This document shows positions 31,366 through 42,960 of a DNA stretch of 64,000 nucleotides, one piece after another (within the stretch, counting starts at the first letter, position 1; each line of letters begins with the position of its first letter). The notes beneath the pieces are model-generated. The model was not told where the DNA came from. It worked only from the letters and a program-made list of their open reading frames with translations, and searched no databases. Source of the stretch: Desmodus rotundus (Eukaryota; Chordata; Mammalia; Chiroptera; Phyllostomidae); assembly GCF_022682495.2 (NCBI RefSeq), contig NC_071397.1:19664739-19728738 (forward strand), written 5' to 3'. Both the position numbers and the translations under genes were made by a program.

Positions 31366-34289
31366 TTGCTAATTCTGATGTCCAATAAGAGTTGCATAGA
31401 CTACCTGGCATATGGTAAGAACAAGCATTTAACTAATTTTTTTTCCTTCATGGTACTTGGACTAGTAAGTTCACTTATTGAAAACTGACTTGTGTTGGTA
31501 TTTCATTTACAATTAAAACCACACTTGAAATAAGAGAAGGTAACCATAATTTTATCATAACTTTCAAAAAATAGCACCAATTACACCAATGTATCTACAA
31601 AGTAATGGCTTATATTACTTATAAGTAATATAAGTAATCTACAAAGTAATTACTTATATTACTTATATCAAGGTAGGTACACTTGATTGGACTATTTGGA
31701 CTTAAACTCAAGACAGTCAATAAAATTTGGCCACTCTGGGTGCTCCAAAATGCATAGCTGTACCAAACGTTAAAGCACACTAATAATAAAATAATGTTCC
31801 TGACTTTAGAGAGGGAAGTAGTAGAAAAGTTAAATAAAACTATGATTCAGGCTGGCTGCTTACTAACATGGCAGAAGGTGTGTATGACTCACTGTGATCT
31901 ATACGGATGACAAACACAGCAAATCAAGGCTGTCTTTGACCTCACCAGACATGCCACATATACGTGCAACCACGGAGCATTTGCAGCAGCCTAATGAAAA
32001 CTTCTGTCAACCTCAGAGTGAACAAGTGAGGAAGACTATGTGAAAATGCCTTACAAATTTAAAAAATATGAAAAGAAAGACTGCTTTGGTTCTCTTTGCT
32101 TACTCTTCTAAAACATGAATTACTTCTTGTATTAAATGCTACAGCCTGCTCTCTTGCGACTGTGCCTTCCTCAAAACTCTCACCTTTATCTGTCACGACT
32201 ACATACAAAATAATTTTTTCTCCTCCTATGCTGACCATTAATGGTTACCTTTAAACCTCTGTGCTTTGCTCCTTTTCTCAATTATCCTATACCACAGATT
32301 TCTTCCCTCTCCCCGTGACTTCCAGAGCTCTCCTCTCTCCTTCCCACATCTGCCTTCAACTTCTACATCTAGAGTAACAATATCATTTTCATTTGCTGAG
32401 AGATTTAAGTTTCAAATCATAATGCACAATAATATGCCAATATACTCTTATAAATTCCTTAAATTGATCTAGAGTCCAAAAATGATCCTTAGAAGTGTCG
32501 GCCGTCTTTACCTGTGCTGGATAAACTGCTGCAAAAGGGCCTATGGACTCTTTTGAATACTACCTAAGACCAGACCGGTTCTGCGAACTTCTGTGTCGTA
32601 GGTACGCCTCGGGTGCATGGGTTTTCTAGCCCTCGTGCTGCCTCAATGCATGTCGGCCAATAGGCTTCTCAGGAGTAGATCACTGCAGAATATACGTATA
32701 TCATAGTAACTCCTTCACAACTAAAAACACAGTTTTTGAAGAAAATAGTGCATGGAGGGTACGAAGAATCTCTTGCACATGAAGGAATGTGTGTGGTCAA
32801 AATTCACAAAGAAATTATGCTCAGTCTTTGCCTGAGAAGAGAGATAAAAATATGTGGGAAAAGAGGCCCTTCCAATGTGAAAAACTGTGTAGCTGTTTTA
32901 AAGCAAATGAAAAGGGGAAGTTATAATTCACAATTTATTTATTTTATGCCTTATTTTCCTTGATTTAGAACTCTCTACTAAAGAGAAAATTTCAGAGAAG
33001 TTATGCTACAATATACAAATTTGCAAAGCACTCCTGTAAGACAATAAAATACATTCTGATGCAAGTGTTTTAAAACATAACAGAAACATAAAAATTCTGG
33101 CCTGAAACATTGGTGCAACTGCAGATTTTAAAGTGTCTCAAACAAAATATTTACTTTCTCTCCCTGAATGGAGTAACCCCTAGGCACCTCTCCAGATGGA
33201 ATCATCGCCGAAGGAAAGTGAGCTCTGTCTTGTTCTGTTCCTGACTGAGCTGTTTGCTTTCCTGCTCCTGCTTTCCTGAGAGCACATGGGATACACTTTC
33301 AGGATCAAATATTTACGAGCTTTCTGATAAGTCTTACATTTCACGTTCAGGGCAATACTCTCTCCATACAGGATCATTTAGAAAATAGGAGAACACAAAG
33401 CAGGTGGCAACCAGGAAACACACCAGGCTTTAGACTAAAATGTCTTATTTTATTTGGGTTTTGGCTTGCTGCATTCCTCACTTTTAAAATCTACTTTAAA
33501 TATAAAATATAAAATTGGTAATAAGGCTTTTGTACAATTTCCTAGCATCACACTTTTTTTCTGTCAAGACACATATTTCTACACATGTTGACTGTGAACA
33601 ATATTAAGTTCCAAGAGAGATTTTCTTAAATTGCTCATGTATGATATCAACTGAAGACATAATTAAATCTATCTCATTAGATTTTATAAGGATGATTTAC
33701 TGATTTTTTAAAAGTCTCACAGGTTATTATAAAGAAATTAGACTCCTAGTTTCAAGTAGAAATAAAAGAAGCAAAGTAAAAGATGCGTAAGTCCTGTTCT
33801 GCAGTGGTAACACTGATAAATGTGACTTTTAGTGAATTAATTACTTTTTGGACGCTATGAAAACTTTTCTACTGCCAGGCCTCTATGTACCTACAGGGAT
33901 AACCTCCCAAAGATTATTTTAAATAAATATAAACTAAAACAAAGTTCTCCAAACACAAACAAATCATCTGTCATTAGAAGAACATAGGATTCAGTTCTCA
34001 TTGTGACTCAATTCATTAGATTAAAAACCTCATCAGGATTTACAGTAAAACAGAGTCCCCCTTATGGATCTCCACAGGTAAAGTCAAATTTCTAGCCATG
34101 TGACCGCTCTGACACTTGGAACCCAGACCACCCCTTGCCCTTCCTGCGCACCCCCAGGCTTTAGGAACCAGCCTAGCATTTCAGCTAGAAAAAGGCCTGG
34201 TGGTGTTTATCATGAAGAAGTCTTCCCTGAGAAGAACTTGATAAGGCAGCTTCTCCTGTTTTGTTCTAAAATATTTCTTGCTTACTCCT
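31366..34289. other. Stretch without a recognisable gene
   Basis: This is mostly A+T-rich DNA between two L1 blocks. It holds a perfect 26-bp palindrome at 31609-31634 and a modestly CpG-containing patch near 32497-32660. Open frames up to 84 codons show no domain, and no exon-like structure is evident. Confidence 0.35.
31592..31670. repeat. Palindrome with flanking direct repeat
   Basis: Positions 31609-31634 form a perfect 26-bp palindrome (cttatattactta and its complement). The word atctacaaagtaat occurs just before (about 31592) and again just after (about 31637), and a third near-arm tacttatattacttatat follows, so the segment is a short duplicated inverted structure. Confidence 0.9.
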
Positions 34290-34847
34290 TTCCATTTACT
34301 CATATATCTGTTTTTTTACTTTTCCAGCTTTATTTAAATACAATTGACTTGTAACACTGTAGAAGTTTAAAGTATACAACATATGATTTGAAACATTTTT
34401 ATACTGTAAAATGATTACTACCACAGCATTGGCTAATACCTCTAACCCATCACATAACTACCACTCCTTTTTTGAGGTGATATCATTTAAGATTTCTCCC
34501 ACTAGCAACTTTCAAGTACACAATTCAGTATCAATAGCTGTAACCACCATGCTGTACATTAGATCCCAGAACCTGTTAACCTTACCACCCGACAGTTATC
34601 ACCTTGGACCACGATCTCCCCGTTCCCACACCCTGCCCCAAGTCCCTGATAAACATCAGTCTACACTCTGTTTTTCTGTGTTCTGCTTTTTTTGGATTCC
34701 ACATATAAGTAATATCATGCAGTATTGGTTTTTCTTTGACTTATCTCACTTAGCATAATACCCTCAAGGGTCATCCAAGTTGTCACAAAAAGGCAGGACT
34801 TTCTCCTTTCCCATATCCGAAATGCTCCATTGTGTGTATAAGGGGAT

Positions 34848-34950
34848 GGATAGGTATGTGTGTGTGTGTATATATGTGTATATATACAAATATATCTTCA
34901 TACATGTATATACATACTAAATATATACATACACATATGTGTGTATATCT
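34848..34950. repeat. TG/TA-rich microsatellite
   Basis: This is a compound (tg)n and (ta)n-like tract within the old L1 3' region. Confidence 0.85.
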
Positions 34951-35071
34951 CTTTTATCCATTCCTCTGTTGATAAGTTTATTTTCCTATCTTTGCTATTG
35001 TGAATAATGTTGCAATGGATATGGGGTACAGATATCATTTCAAGTTAGTGTTTGCAGTTTCTTTAAATAAA

Positions 35072-35298
35072 TACAGTCATACCTCGGAACTCCTCAAACC
35101 CTGTACTCATTGCATTTTGATGAGAAAAAATGTTTCATCACTCAGCACTTGCTCAGGACGCCTCACACCTGCTACAGCTTGTGTGAGTCACGAGGCCATG
35201 CCACAAGATAAAACGCTTCTTTGTTCCATACTTACTGGTTGGAGAGCTAGTCACGACTTCCAGAACAAATTAACGACGAGTAGCGAGGTACCACTGTA
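35072..35298. mobile_element. Tc1/mariner-type MITE inside L1
   Basis: Left end tacagtcatacctcggaac; right end gtagcgaggtaccactgta. Reverse-complemented, the right end gives tacagtggtacctcgctac, matching the left at most of the first 16 positions. TA marks each end. Deleting the insert with one TA restores the L1 text aaataaatactcagaagtag, close to the usual L1 sequence, so the boundaries are well supported. It is 227 bp and non-coding. Confidence 0.88.
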
Positions 35299-35879
35299 CT
35301 CAGAAGTAGAATAGCTGTGATATAGTTCTATTTTTTTTTCTTTGAGAAACCTCCATACTGTTTTCCATAGTGGCTACAGTGACTTATATTCCCACTAATA
35401 GTGCACGAGGGTTCCTTTTTCTCCATATCCTTGCCAACACTGTCATTTCTTGTATTTTTGATGATAACTATTCTAACAGGTGTGAAATGACGTCTCATTG
35501 TGGTTTTGATTTGCATTTCCTTGGTGATTAGTGATGTTGACCGTCTGTTCACATGCCTGTAGTGTTGGCCACACGTATGTTGTCTTCGGAGAGGTGTCTA
35601 TGCAGATCCTCTGCCCCATTTCTATTTATTTTTATGTTTTTGCTATTGAGTTGTGTAAGTTCTTTATATATTTTGGGCAGTAACCCCTTTCAGAGACATG
35701 ATTAGCAAGTATTTTCTCCCGCACAGGAGGTGGTGTGTTCACTTCGCTGATGTATATCCTTTATTGTGCAGAAGCTATTTCGTTTATGTAATCCCACGTA
35801 TTTATTTTTGCTTCTGTTGTCTTTGCCCTAGGAGAAAAGACCTAAAACATTTTGCTTAAACCAATGTCCAATGCATTTC

Positions 35880-36005
35880 TTTTTTTTCTATTTTTTTATT
35901 GTTGTTCAAGTACAGTTGTCTCCTTTTCCCTCCACTACTCCCCGCCACTCCAGCTCCCATCCTCCCATCCTCAATCCTACCCCACTTTGGCTTTGTCCAT
36001 GTATT
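35880..36005 (-). mobile_element. 5'-truncated bat L1 tail (reverse)
   Basis: The complement of an L1 3' end, ttattgttgttcaagtacag then ttgtctccttttccctcc, interrupts the old L1. The same text, in forward orientation, ends a tiny insertion at 62059-62133. It is short, with an A-rich tail (poly-T at 35880). Confidence 0.7.
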
Positions 36006-37086
36006 CTGAATCTACTGAGATGATGATGATTTTATGCTTCATTTTATTAATATGGTATAACAAAATTTATTGATTTGTGGATATTGAATAATCCTTATAT
36101 TCCACGAATAAATCTCACTTAATCATTGTGTATGATCATTTTAATGTGTTGCTGAAATTGGTTTGCTAATATTTTATTGAGGATTTTTGCCTCTATGTTT
36201 ATCAGGAATATTGGCCTATAATTTTCTTTTTTTTTTCTTTTTTTTTTTTTTTTGGTGTGTGGAGTCCTGGTCTAGTTTTGATGTAAGGGCAACATCCTCA
36301 TAAAATGAACTTAGAAGAATTCCTTTATTTCCAATTTCTTGGAGGAGTTTGAGAAGGCTAAGTATTGGATTATCTATGAATGCTTGGTGGTATTCACCAG
36401 CAAAGCCATCTGGTGCAGAACTCTTTTTGTCGGGAGATTATTTTTTGATAACTGATTCATTCTCCTTAGTAGTAATCAGACTATTTATGTTCTCTATTTC
36501 TTCATAATTGAGTTTTGTCTCTCAAACCTTTGTGATTGTCCAAGCAGCCTCTTTTATTCTCAATGGCTCATAGTAATTGTTCCCAGACCAGTCAGGGTCT
36601 TAACAGGGAGGACTTCGGTACCTAGATTCAGGCTGACTGAAAGCCTGGCTCACAGGCAGCAGGGTTTGTTTTTTTTTTTTTCATTTTTTAAAATATATTT
36701 ATTGATTATGCTATTACAGTTGTCCCATTTCCGCCCCCCTCACTCCACTCCATCCTGCCCACCCCTCCCTCCCACATTCCCCCCCTATAGTTCATGTCCA
36801 TGGGTCATACTTATAAGTTCTTTGGCTTCTACATTTCCTACACTATTCTTACCCTCCCCCTGTCTATTTTCCACCTATCATCTATGCTACTTATTCTCTG
36901 TACCTTTTCCCCCCTCTCCCCCTCCCACTCCCCTATTGACAACCCTCCATGTGATCTCCATCTCTATGGTTCTGTTCCTGTTCTAGTTGTTTGCCTAGTT
37001 TGCTCTCGTTTTTGTTTTAGGTGTGGCCGTTAATAACTGTGAGTTTGCTGTCATCTTTACTGTTCCTATTTTTGATCTTCTTTTTC

Positions 37087-37952
37087 TTAGGTAACTCCCT
37101 TTAACATTTCATATAATAATGGCTTGGTGATGATGAACTCCTTTAACTTGACCTTATCTGAGAAGCACTTTATCTTCCCTTCCATTCTAAATGATAGCTC
37201 TGCTGGATAGAGCAATCTTGGATGTAGGCCCTTGCCTTTCATGACTTGGAATACTTCTTTCCAGCCCCTTCTTGCCTGTAAGGTCTCTTTTGAGAAATCA
37301 GCTGACAGTCTTATGGGAAGTCCTTTGTAGGTAACTGTGTCATTTTCTCTTGCTGCTTCTAAGATTCTCTCCTCCTGCTTAATCTTGGGTAATGTAATTA
37401 TGATGTGTCTTGGTGTGTTCCTCCTTGGGTCCAGCTTCTTTGGGACTCTCTGAGCTTCCTGGACTTCCTGGAAGTCTATTTCCTTTGCCAGACTGGGGAA
37501 GTTCTCCTTCATTATTTGTTCAAATAAGTTTTCAATTTTTTGTTTTCCTCTTCTCCTTCTGGTGCCCCTATAATTGGGATGTTGGAATGTTTCGAGATGT
37601 CCTGGAGGTTCCTAAGCCTCTCCTCATTTTTCCAAATTCTTGTTTCTTCATTCTTTTCTGGTTGGATGTTTCTTTCTTCCTTCTGGTCCTCACCGTTGAT
37701 TTGAGTCCCAGTTTCCTTCGCATCACTATTGGTTCCCTGTACATTTTCCTTTGTTTCTCTTAGCATAGGCTTCATTTTTTCATCTACTTTTTGAACAAAT
37801 TCAACCAATTCTGTGAGCATATTGATAACCAGTGCTTTGAACTGTGCATCCGATAGGTTGGCTATCTCTTCCTCGCTTACTTGTATTTTTTCTGGAGCTT
37901 TGAAGTGTTCTGTCATTTGGGCCATTTTTTTTTTTTTTTTTGGTCTTGGCAC
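37087..37952 (-). pseudogene. HAL1/L1 ORF1, frameshifted
   Basis: The N-terminal part (37952 down to about 37540) matches copy 1 through MAQMTEHFKAPEKIQ, the coiled coil and the start of the RRM-like domain (APEGEEE). One base is then missing relative to copy 1 (gttttcctc against gttcttcctc), and the frame shifts. The C-terminal part continues in another frame from about 37530 to 37087 and includes HIIITLPKIKQEERILEAAR, then IRLSADFSKETLQARR, the conserved C-terminal domain. The ATG at 37931 is preceded by an A-rich run, and an extra upstream Met-Pro-Arg-Pro run comes from that tract. An intact ORF1p cannot be made. Confidence 0.88.
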
Positions 37953-38680
37953 TTCTGTTACTTTAAGGGGCGGAGCCTTAGGTGTTCACTGGGGCGGGGT
38001 AATGCTGGTCGCTGTGATGTGATGCTGTACGTGGGGGAGGGGCCAAGAGGGAGTAATGGCGTCCGCTCCACTCTGCCGGATCTCACTCACTCCCTCTGCT
38101 ATCCACGATTGAATTGGGCCCCTCTGGTGCTGGTTCCAAGTGGGTAAGCTTGTGCACACTCTAGGCCCCTGTGGGTCTCTCCAACGACCTCTTCTGTGAG
38201 GCTGGGAGTCTCTCCTGCTGCTGCCCCAACCCCACGGGCGTTTTCAATCAGAGGTTTGAGGCTTTATTTCCCCGCGCTGGAGCCCTGGGTTACGCAGTCT
38301 GCTTTGCTCCCCGCCGTTTGTCCAGGTTTATCTGTGCGCGAGTGTGGGGCTTCGGGGTACTACCTGCCGCTCTGCCTGCCCTACTCTCCACCACTCTGAG
38401 TCTGGCCCTCTCGGTTCATCTGTGTGCGAATGTGGGGCCGCAGGGTCTGCTAGTGGTTGGACTGCCTGCCCCATTTGTCCCACACTCCTCCAGTCTTGGT
38501 CCCGCCACAACCACGTGAGTCCTCTCTGCCCCAGTGCCCGTCTCTGCCCCTCCTACTGGTCTGGATGAATGTTTATTTTTTATTTCCTTGGTGTCGGACT
38601 TCCTTGCCGTTCGATTTTCTGTCAGTTCTGGTTGTGCGAGCAGGCACAGTGTGTCTACCTACGCCGCCATCTTGGTTCTC
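37932..38680 (-). promoter_or_regulatory. HAL1 copy 2 5' UTR / internal promoter region
   Basis: This G+C-rich leader corresponds to 13471-14223 of copy 1, with several small differences (for example tgtgatgtgatgctgtac here and tgtgatgtgacgctgtac there, a CpG decay). Plus-strand open frames here, up to 163 codons, are antisense by-products. Confidence 0.7.
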
Positions 38681-38759
38681 CCTCAGCAGTTTTTAAAGTA
38701 TGCAAATATACACAGTCCTGTGGGACTGCCTGGGTATGCCCTGCTGGCAACCACAGCCA

Positions 38760-39960
38760 GGAGACCTGGAGGTGTCCCCTGGGTGGCAGCTGCAAATGTC
38801 TGTGAGTGCATACTTTTCTGGGAGGTGCCTGTGAGTGGTGGTGAAGCCATGGGAGGAGCACAAGGTAGACATCCACGGCCTAGTCCCCTGAGATCAGTGC
38901 ACAGGCCTCTGATCTTGCCAAACCTGAAAACGCCCTTTAGGCCTAAGCTCCAGGAGAAGCAAACAGGTCTTCTTCACAGAAAGAGTGTGAACATGTTTCA
39001 GTCGCCTGTCTGTTCAGTGCCATAGGAAGGGGTAGCCTGCCAAGAACTTCTCTCGGATTGTTACAATCCCATGGGACCTGAGAACAAGCCCCTTTGGCCA
39101 CTAGAGCTGATAAATCAGCAGGCAGCAGCTGCAAAAACTGAGACACCAGATGCTTATTAAAATTCTCCTCTGGGAGATAATGGCACTCGGGAGCTCAGCT
39201 GGGAGAGTGCAAAGATAGTACCCCCCCCTTGGCGGTCCCTGGAAAGGATTATAGCAGCCCTCAGATGTGTGTTTAATTAGAATCCTGCACCTCAGACTGC
39301 AGTTATGATGACAATATGCCATTTTCACAGAAAGGCTGAGCTCCTGACCTGAGTGTGTTGCCTCTTATTGTGCCCTGGGGGTGGTAGTTATTTAAACACT
39401 CTCCTTTGGTTGAAGTTCTGTGGGACCCACAGGCGTAAAATCCACTAGCCACCAAAGTCAGAGAATGTAGAGATGTCTGCTGGTGGCAGCCACAGAAACT
39501 GAGCGCCGGACTAGGGTGTGAGCTCCTTTCTGGGAAGTACTGGAGGGCTGGCTGGAGCAAGCGAGAGGGAACAGGAAAAGACTAAGTCCACCAGCCCCCA
39601 CTCCCTCACAGCCCTTCCATAGGCTCATACTTGTGTGGAAACCGGAAGCTTGCCCCTTAGGTTGAAGATCCTAGAAAGATGGGCTTCTTTCTCAGACTAA
39701 GGCTATGTTTCAGTCTGCTGCCTGTGTGTCCTGAGAGTGGTAGTCTGCCCAGAATGATCTCTCTGATTCTTATGGTTCCCCAGGGGATAAAGGGATATCT
39801 CCTGGGTGGCAGCCACCAACACTGGGGCACCAGACATGTAAAAGCTCCCCGCTGGGAGATACTGGTGCTCCAGAGCATGGCAGAGGGAGAGCGTGAAGAT
39901 GGTGCACACCAGCCAGCAGGCCCCCAGGTATGTGATAGATTAGATGCCTGCCCCTCAGGC
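38760..39960 (-). repeat. About 340-bp monomer array in L1 5' region
   Basis: A ggtggcagc(c/t)-c-a-c-ga-ac anchor recurs at about 38785, 39124, 39485 and 39807 (spacing 339, 361, 322). After each come a ctgggag-tactgg-like segment and a gagagtg-like segment. Before each comes a stretch of the form agtctgcc-gt-tgtcc-gagtggtagtctgcc. This indicates about four diverged monomers, reminiscent of the monomeric promoters of rodent L1s. Antisense frames here are not genes. Confidence 0.65.
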
Positions 39961-40450
39961 TGACACTTTAAGGTTAGCAAGTGAGCGTCATTCACATATA
40001 TTCTGGGCACCCCTTAATCAGTTGCTTCTGTGCTGAGCCTTTGGGTGGGTGAGTCCTAGGTGCAAGACCTTTAAGAGTTGTTTTCTCAGATTGTGATGGC
40101 CTTGTGGGTTTTTCAGAGTTAAGCCCTGTTGATTTCCAAAGGTAGGCTTTGGGGAGTTTATTTCTCAGGTGCAGGTCTTAAAAATTGGGGTACATGTGGG
40201 GTTCGAACCCTTTGCTCCTCAGGAAGAAACCCCAGGTTCTGAGTTCCTTCCCATTTTTGAGTCGCTGCCCTGAGGATGGGGTTTATGGCGAGACTGCATC
40301 CCAGCCTCCCCTCCTTGCTTCCAGGTAGGCCGCTCTAGTTCACCAGGTGCACAGGAGTTGCTAAGACCATGGCTAGTGTTTTTCAGAGGAAGCTCTTCCA
40401 TATGTAGCCACAGATCTGCTGTGACCCTGAGAAAAGGTGACTCCAGGATT

Positions 40451-41089
40451 CTCCTACATTGTCGTTTTGCAAAGTCTTTTATTTTTTTAATTAATTAATT
40501 TATGTACTTATTTATCTGCATATTTGTTTGGACCAGAGACCTTACAGGATGTTTCAGGGTAGGGAAAGCAAAACTCTTAAGTAGCATATATTTATTAAAT
40601 GGGCAATAACATAGACCTATATTTAGTTATATGTATTTCCTTTACTGTCTAATTACTTTTGTAACTTTCAATCCAGGACTTTTAGGATGGTATTGAAAAT
40701 TGGAATACATATATTAAGACTAAAAAGAGGAACATAGTGGAAGTAACAACAAAAAAAAAACTGGAAAAAAGACAAAAGATTATTAAAAAGACCAAGAAGA
40801 AAACCCCACCTTCAATCAGCAGTTTGGGGCAGGGGAACAAGCTACAGGAAGTAGGAGCCACAGGCAGACTGAGTCACTGTGCAGGGTGAAGTGGGCAATC
40901 ACACTGTATTTCACTACTGTTCTGTACACCTGTGGTTACTCCAGCACACAGGTGACTTCTACAGTCCCTTGCTCTTGAAACCAGACATTTATGCTGGGAC
41001 TCTAAAAATTAGGTCACTTACTGATAACATGAAAATAATATAAATGAGAGTATTCTTGTTTTTCTTATTTTATTTCTGGTTATTGGAAA
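40451..41089. other. No recognisable gene
   Basis: A+T-rich sequence is followed by a moderately G+C-rich patch near 40805-40990 that I cannot assign. Confidence 0.3.
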
Positions 41090-42060
41090 TACCGAATGCA
41101 AGGGGAGGAAAGGAAAGTAAAAAGGAGTCCTAGAGCAAGAGCCAGACTGAGTTAGCAGAGGGACAGGGACACACTAAAGGGATGAGAGAGGCGGGAAGGG
41201 AGGGAAAGAAATTAGTCGCTGCCGTGTGCTAGTTTTTACTGGCCAAATAGAACCGATGTAAATGGGGGAAAATTAGAAAACCCAAGTGTGAACAAGGGAT
41301 CCAGGGGACTTGTGTCATGGGCTTGATGCAGGTGCACATTCCTCATTTTGGAAGTGAAAATTCGACACTGAAATGCCATTAAGTTACGTACAACTAGATC
41401 TGGAGGTTTCATATTTATCATCAGGCAGCATAAAGCCGAATGTCCCTTTTTCAGGAGCACCGAAGATTAACAGATTAGAATGTTTTCCACATGTCCATTT
41501 TTACTGTCTAGAGAATTTTAAAGAAGTTTTCTAGCTTCCGCAGCTGAGCCAGATGTCGGTGGGTCCCACAGTGAAATGAAATTGGCAGAATAGCCTTCTC
41601 GTGACCCCGAGTTGTTTTATCAGGGATCAGTTTAATGTCTCAGAGCCATTCCTTGCTGAAGATCATAAAGTTTCGGGGTCTAATCTGCCTCAATTACAGA
41701 TTTCTGCTGACTTGGTTGAACCACTGAAACCCAGCAGTATTTCTTACAGCTTTTCTCACATAGCTCTGTAATTGCTGTTTGTGTTGGCGCAAGAAAAGTA
41801 AAGGGTTTCATTTCCACTGTAAGTTTCCGGTCTCTGGCTTCAGAAACATCAGTAGAGAATATTTTACCAGCCACAGTTTTTGTTGTGTAAACAAGTCGTG
41901 GTGATTTACCCTATAGGCCCCTCTGCTGTGTGCTCTGATGACCAAGGCCCCACAATATCGGATGGACACTTTCTAAAATAACAACGGGGCTTAACACCAT
42001 CATGTTTCTTATTTTAATCAGTAGCTTTGGTTTAGAATCATGGCCAAAAGCCCAAATGTG
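41090..42060. other. Non-repetitive island of unknown nature
   Basis: I recognise no repeat family here and base composition is balanced, unlike its neighbours. A 64-codon minus-strand frame (41680-41874) starts MAGKIFSTDVSEARD and has cysteines and a mixed composition, but no homology I can name, no flanking splice logic and no promoter. It could be unique DNA, a conserved non-coding element or an unrecognised pseudogene. Confidence 0.35.
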
Positions 42061-42239
42061 GTTATACTGACATGTTTCATTCTTCTTTTCTTTAACTTTT
42101 AATTTATTTTTTAGCAGAAAAAAGGAAATCACACAGTTTAAAATATAATAAAGTAAACATATACTTACCACACACTTTAAAAACTGGTACATCACCAACA
42201 TTTTTGAACCCCCCTGTAAGCTATCCTTGAATACATATC

Positions 42240-42960
42240 CTCCCAACCCCTGCAGAAAATTCTGGAAGTCATCCTTCTGTTTTTCTTTATAGTCTTACAA
42301 TATAATATGATTGTTAATTTTGTCTGGTTTTGAACCTTATGTAACCAGAATATTACTTAATGTGTTCTTCAATAATTTGCTTTTCCCCACCCGTTATTCA
42401 GCTTCTGTGATCTATCATGCGGTCGTACTTCACATAGCTCCAGGTATTGTCCTCACCAAGGGGTGTGCCATTGTGTGACTGCACTGTGCTTCATGGCTCC
42501 TCCCATATTATCCAATTGCCATCTTCTCATCTGTCACTGTAGATTAATTTTGCATGGTTTTGCACGTTACATAAATGCAATCCTATTACATATACTTTAT
42601 CAGGTCTTGTTTCTCTCATTCAACGTGGTTCTTAAAAATAATTCAGCCAGGCTGCATATAGCAGGGTCATGTTGATTCTCATAAATGGTAAATGTAGACA
42701 CCAGAATCTACATATGAATTCCACTTCTAATGTACATTTGAGTTCCTTCTAATTTGGGGCTATTACAAATAGTGCTGGTGTGAATGTTCTTGGAAATACC
42801 TTTTGGTGAATGTGTGTATACATTTCCACATAAATCTAGGAATGGAATTGCTGGGTTCTAAAGTATGCATGTGTTACAAAGATAGTACCAACTTAAACGC
42901 CTAGCAGCATTGTGTGAGACTGTCATTTGTTACATTCTTTTTTATGCATAAAAGAACTTT
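42240..42960 (-). repeat. L1M 3'-region fragment (reverse)
   Basis: Text such as gaatggaattgctgggttct, ggctattacaaatagtgctg and tgttcttggaaataccttttg is the typical reverse complement of the ORF2 C-terminus and 3' UTR of old L1M elements. It is badly diverged. Confidence 0.7.

Larger units (their letters stand above)
36669..38680 (-). mobile_element. HAL1 (ORF1-only LINE-1 relative), copy 2
   Basis: It has the same organisation and strand as copy 1 at 12363-14223: the 5' end gagaaccaagatggcggcg is at 38680, then a G+C-rich 5' UTR, ORF1, 3' UTR and A tail (poly-T near 36669). It is about 2.0 kb, longer than copy 1 because it retains 141 bp inside ORF1 (37240-37380). A one-base loss breaks its reading frame near 37540. 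It inserted into the 5' region of an old L1. The word cagcag occurs on both sides (36657-36662 and 38684-38689), a possible but short remnant of the target duplication. No ORF2 follows ORF1. Confidence 0.92.
34290..40450 (-). mobile_element. Old L1 (reverse), internally deleted, with nested insertions
   Basis: This holds L1M-type 3' UTR at 34290-35070 (caattgacttgtaacactg and following), ORF2 3' half in reverse to about 36580, then an abrupt change to 5' UTR-like sequence that continues after HAL1 copy 2 from 38690 to about 40450. The endonuclease part of ORF2 and ORF1 are absent. Nested inside are a TA-flanked MITE (35072-35298), a young L1 tail (35880-36005) and HAL1 copy 2 (36669-38680). 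The 5' part is made of about 340-bp monomers. All frames are broken. Confidence 0.75.

Noticed and set aside
36657..38689. cagcag as a proven target duplication of HAL1 copy 2
   Set aside because: Six bases in a region where cagcag is common (the host L1 monomers contain it) is too weak; kept only as a possibility.
38534..39025. 163-codon plus-strand open frame
   Set aside because: It spans the HAL1 5' end and the adjoining old L1, crossing an insertion boundary, so it is a chance frame.
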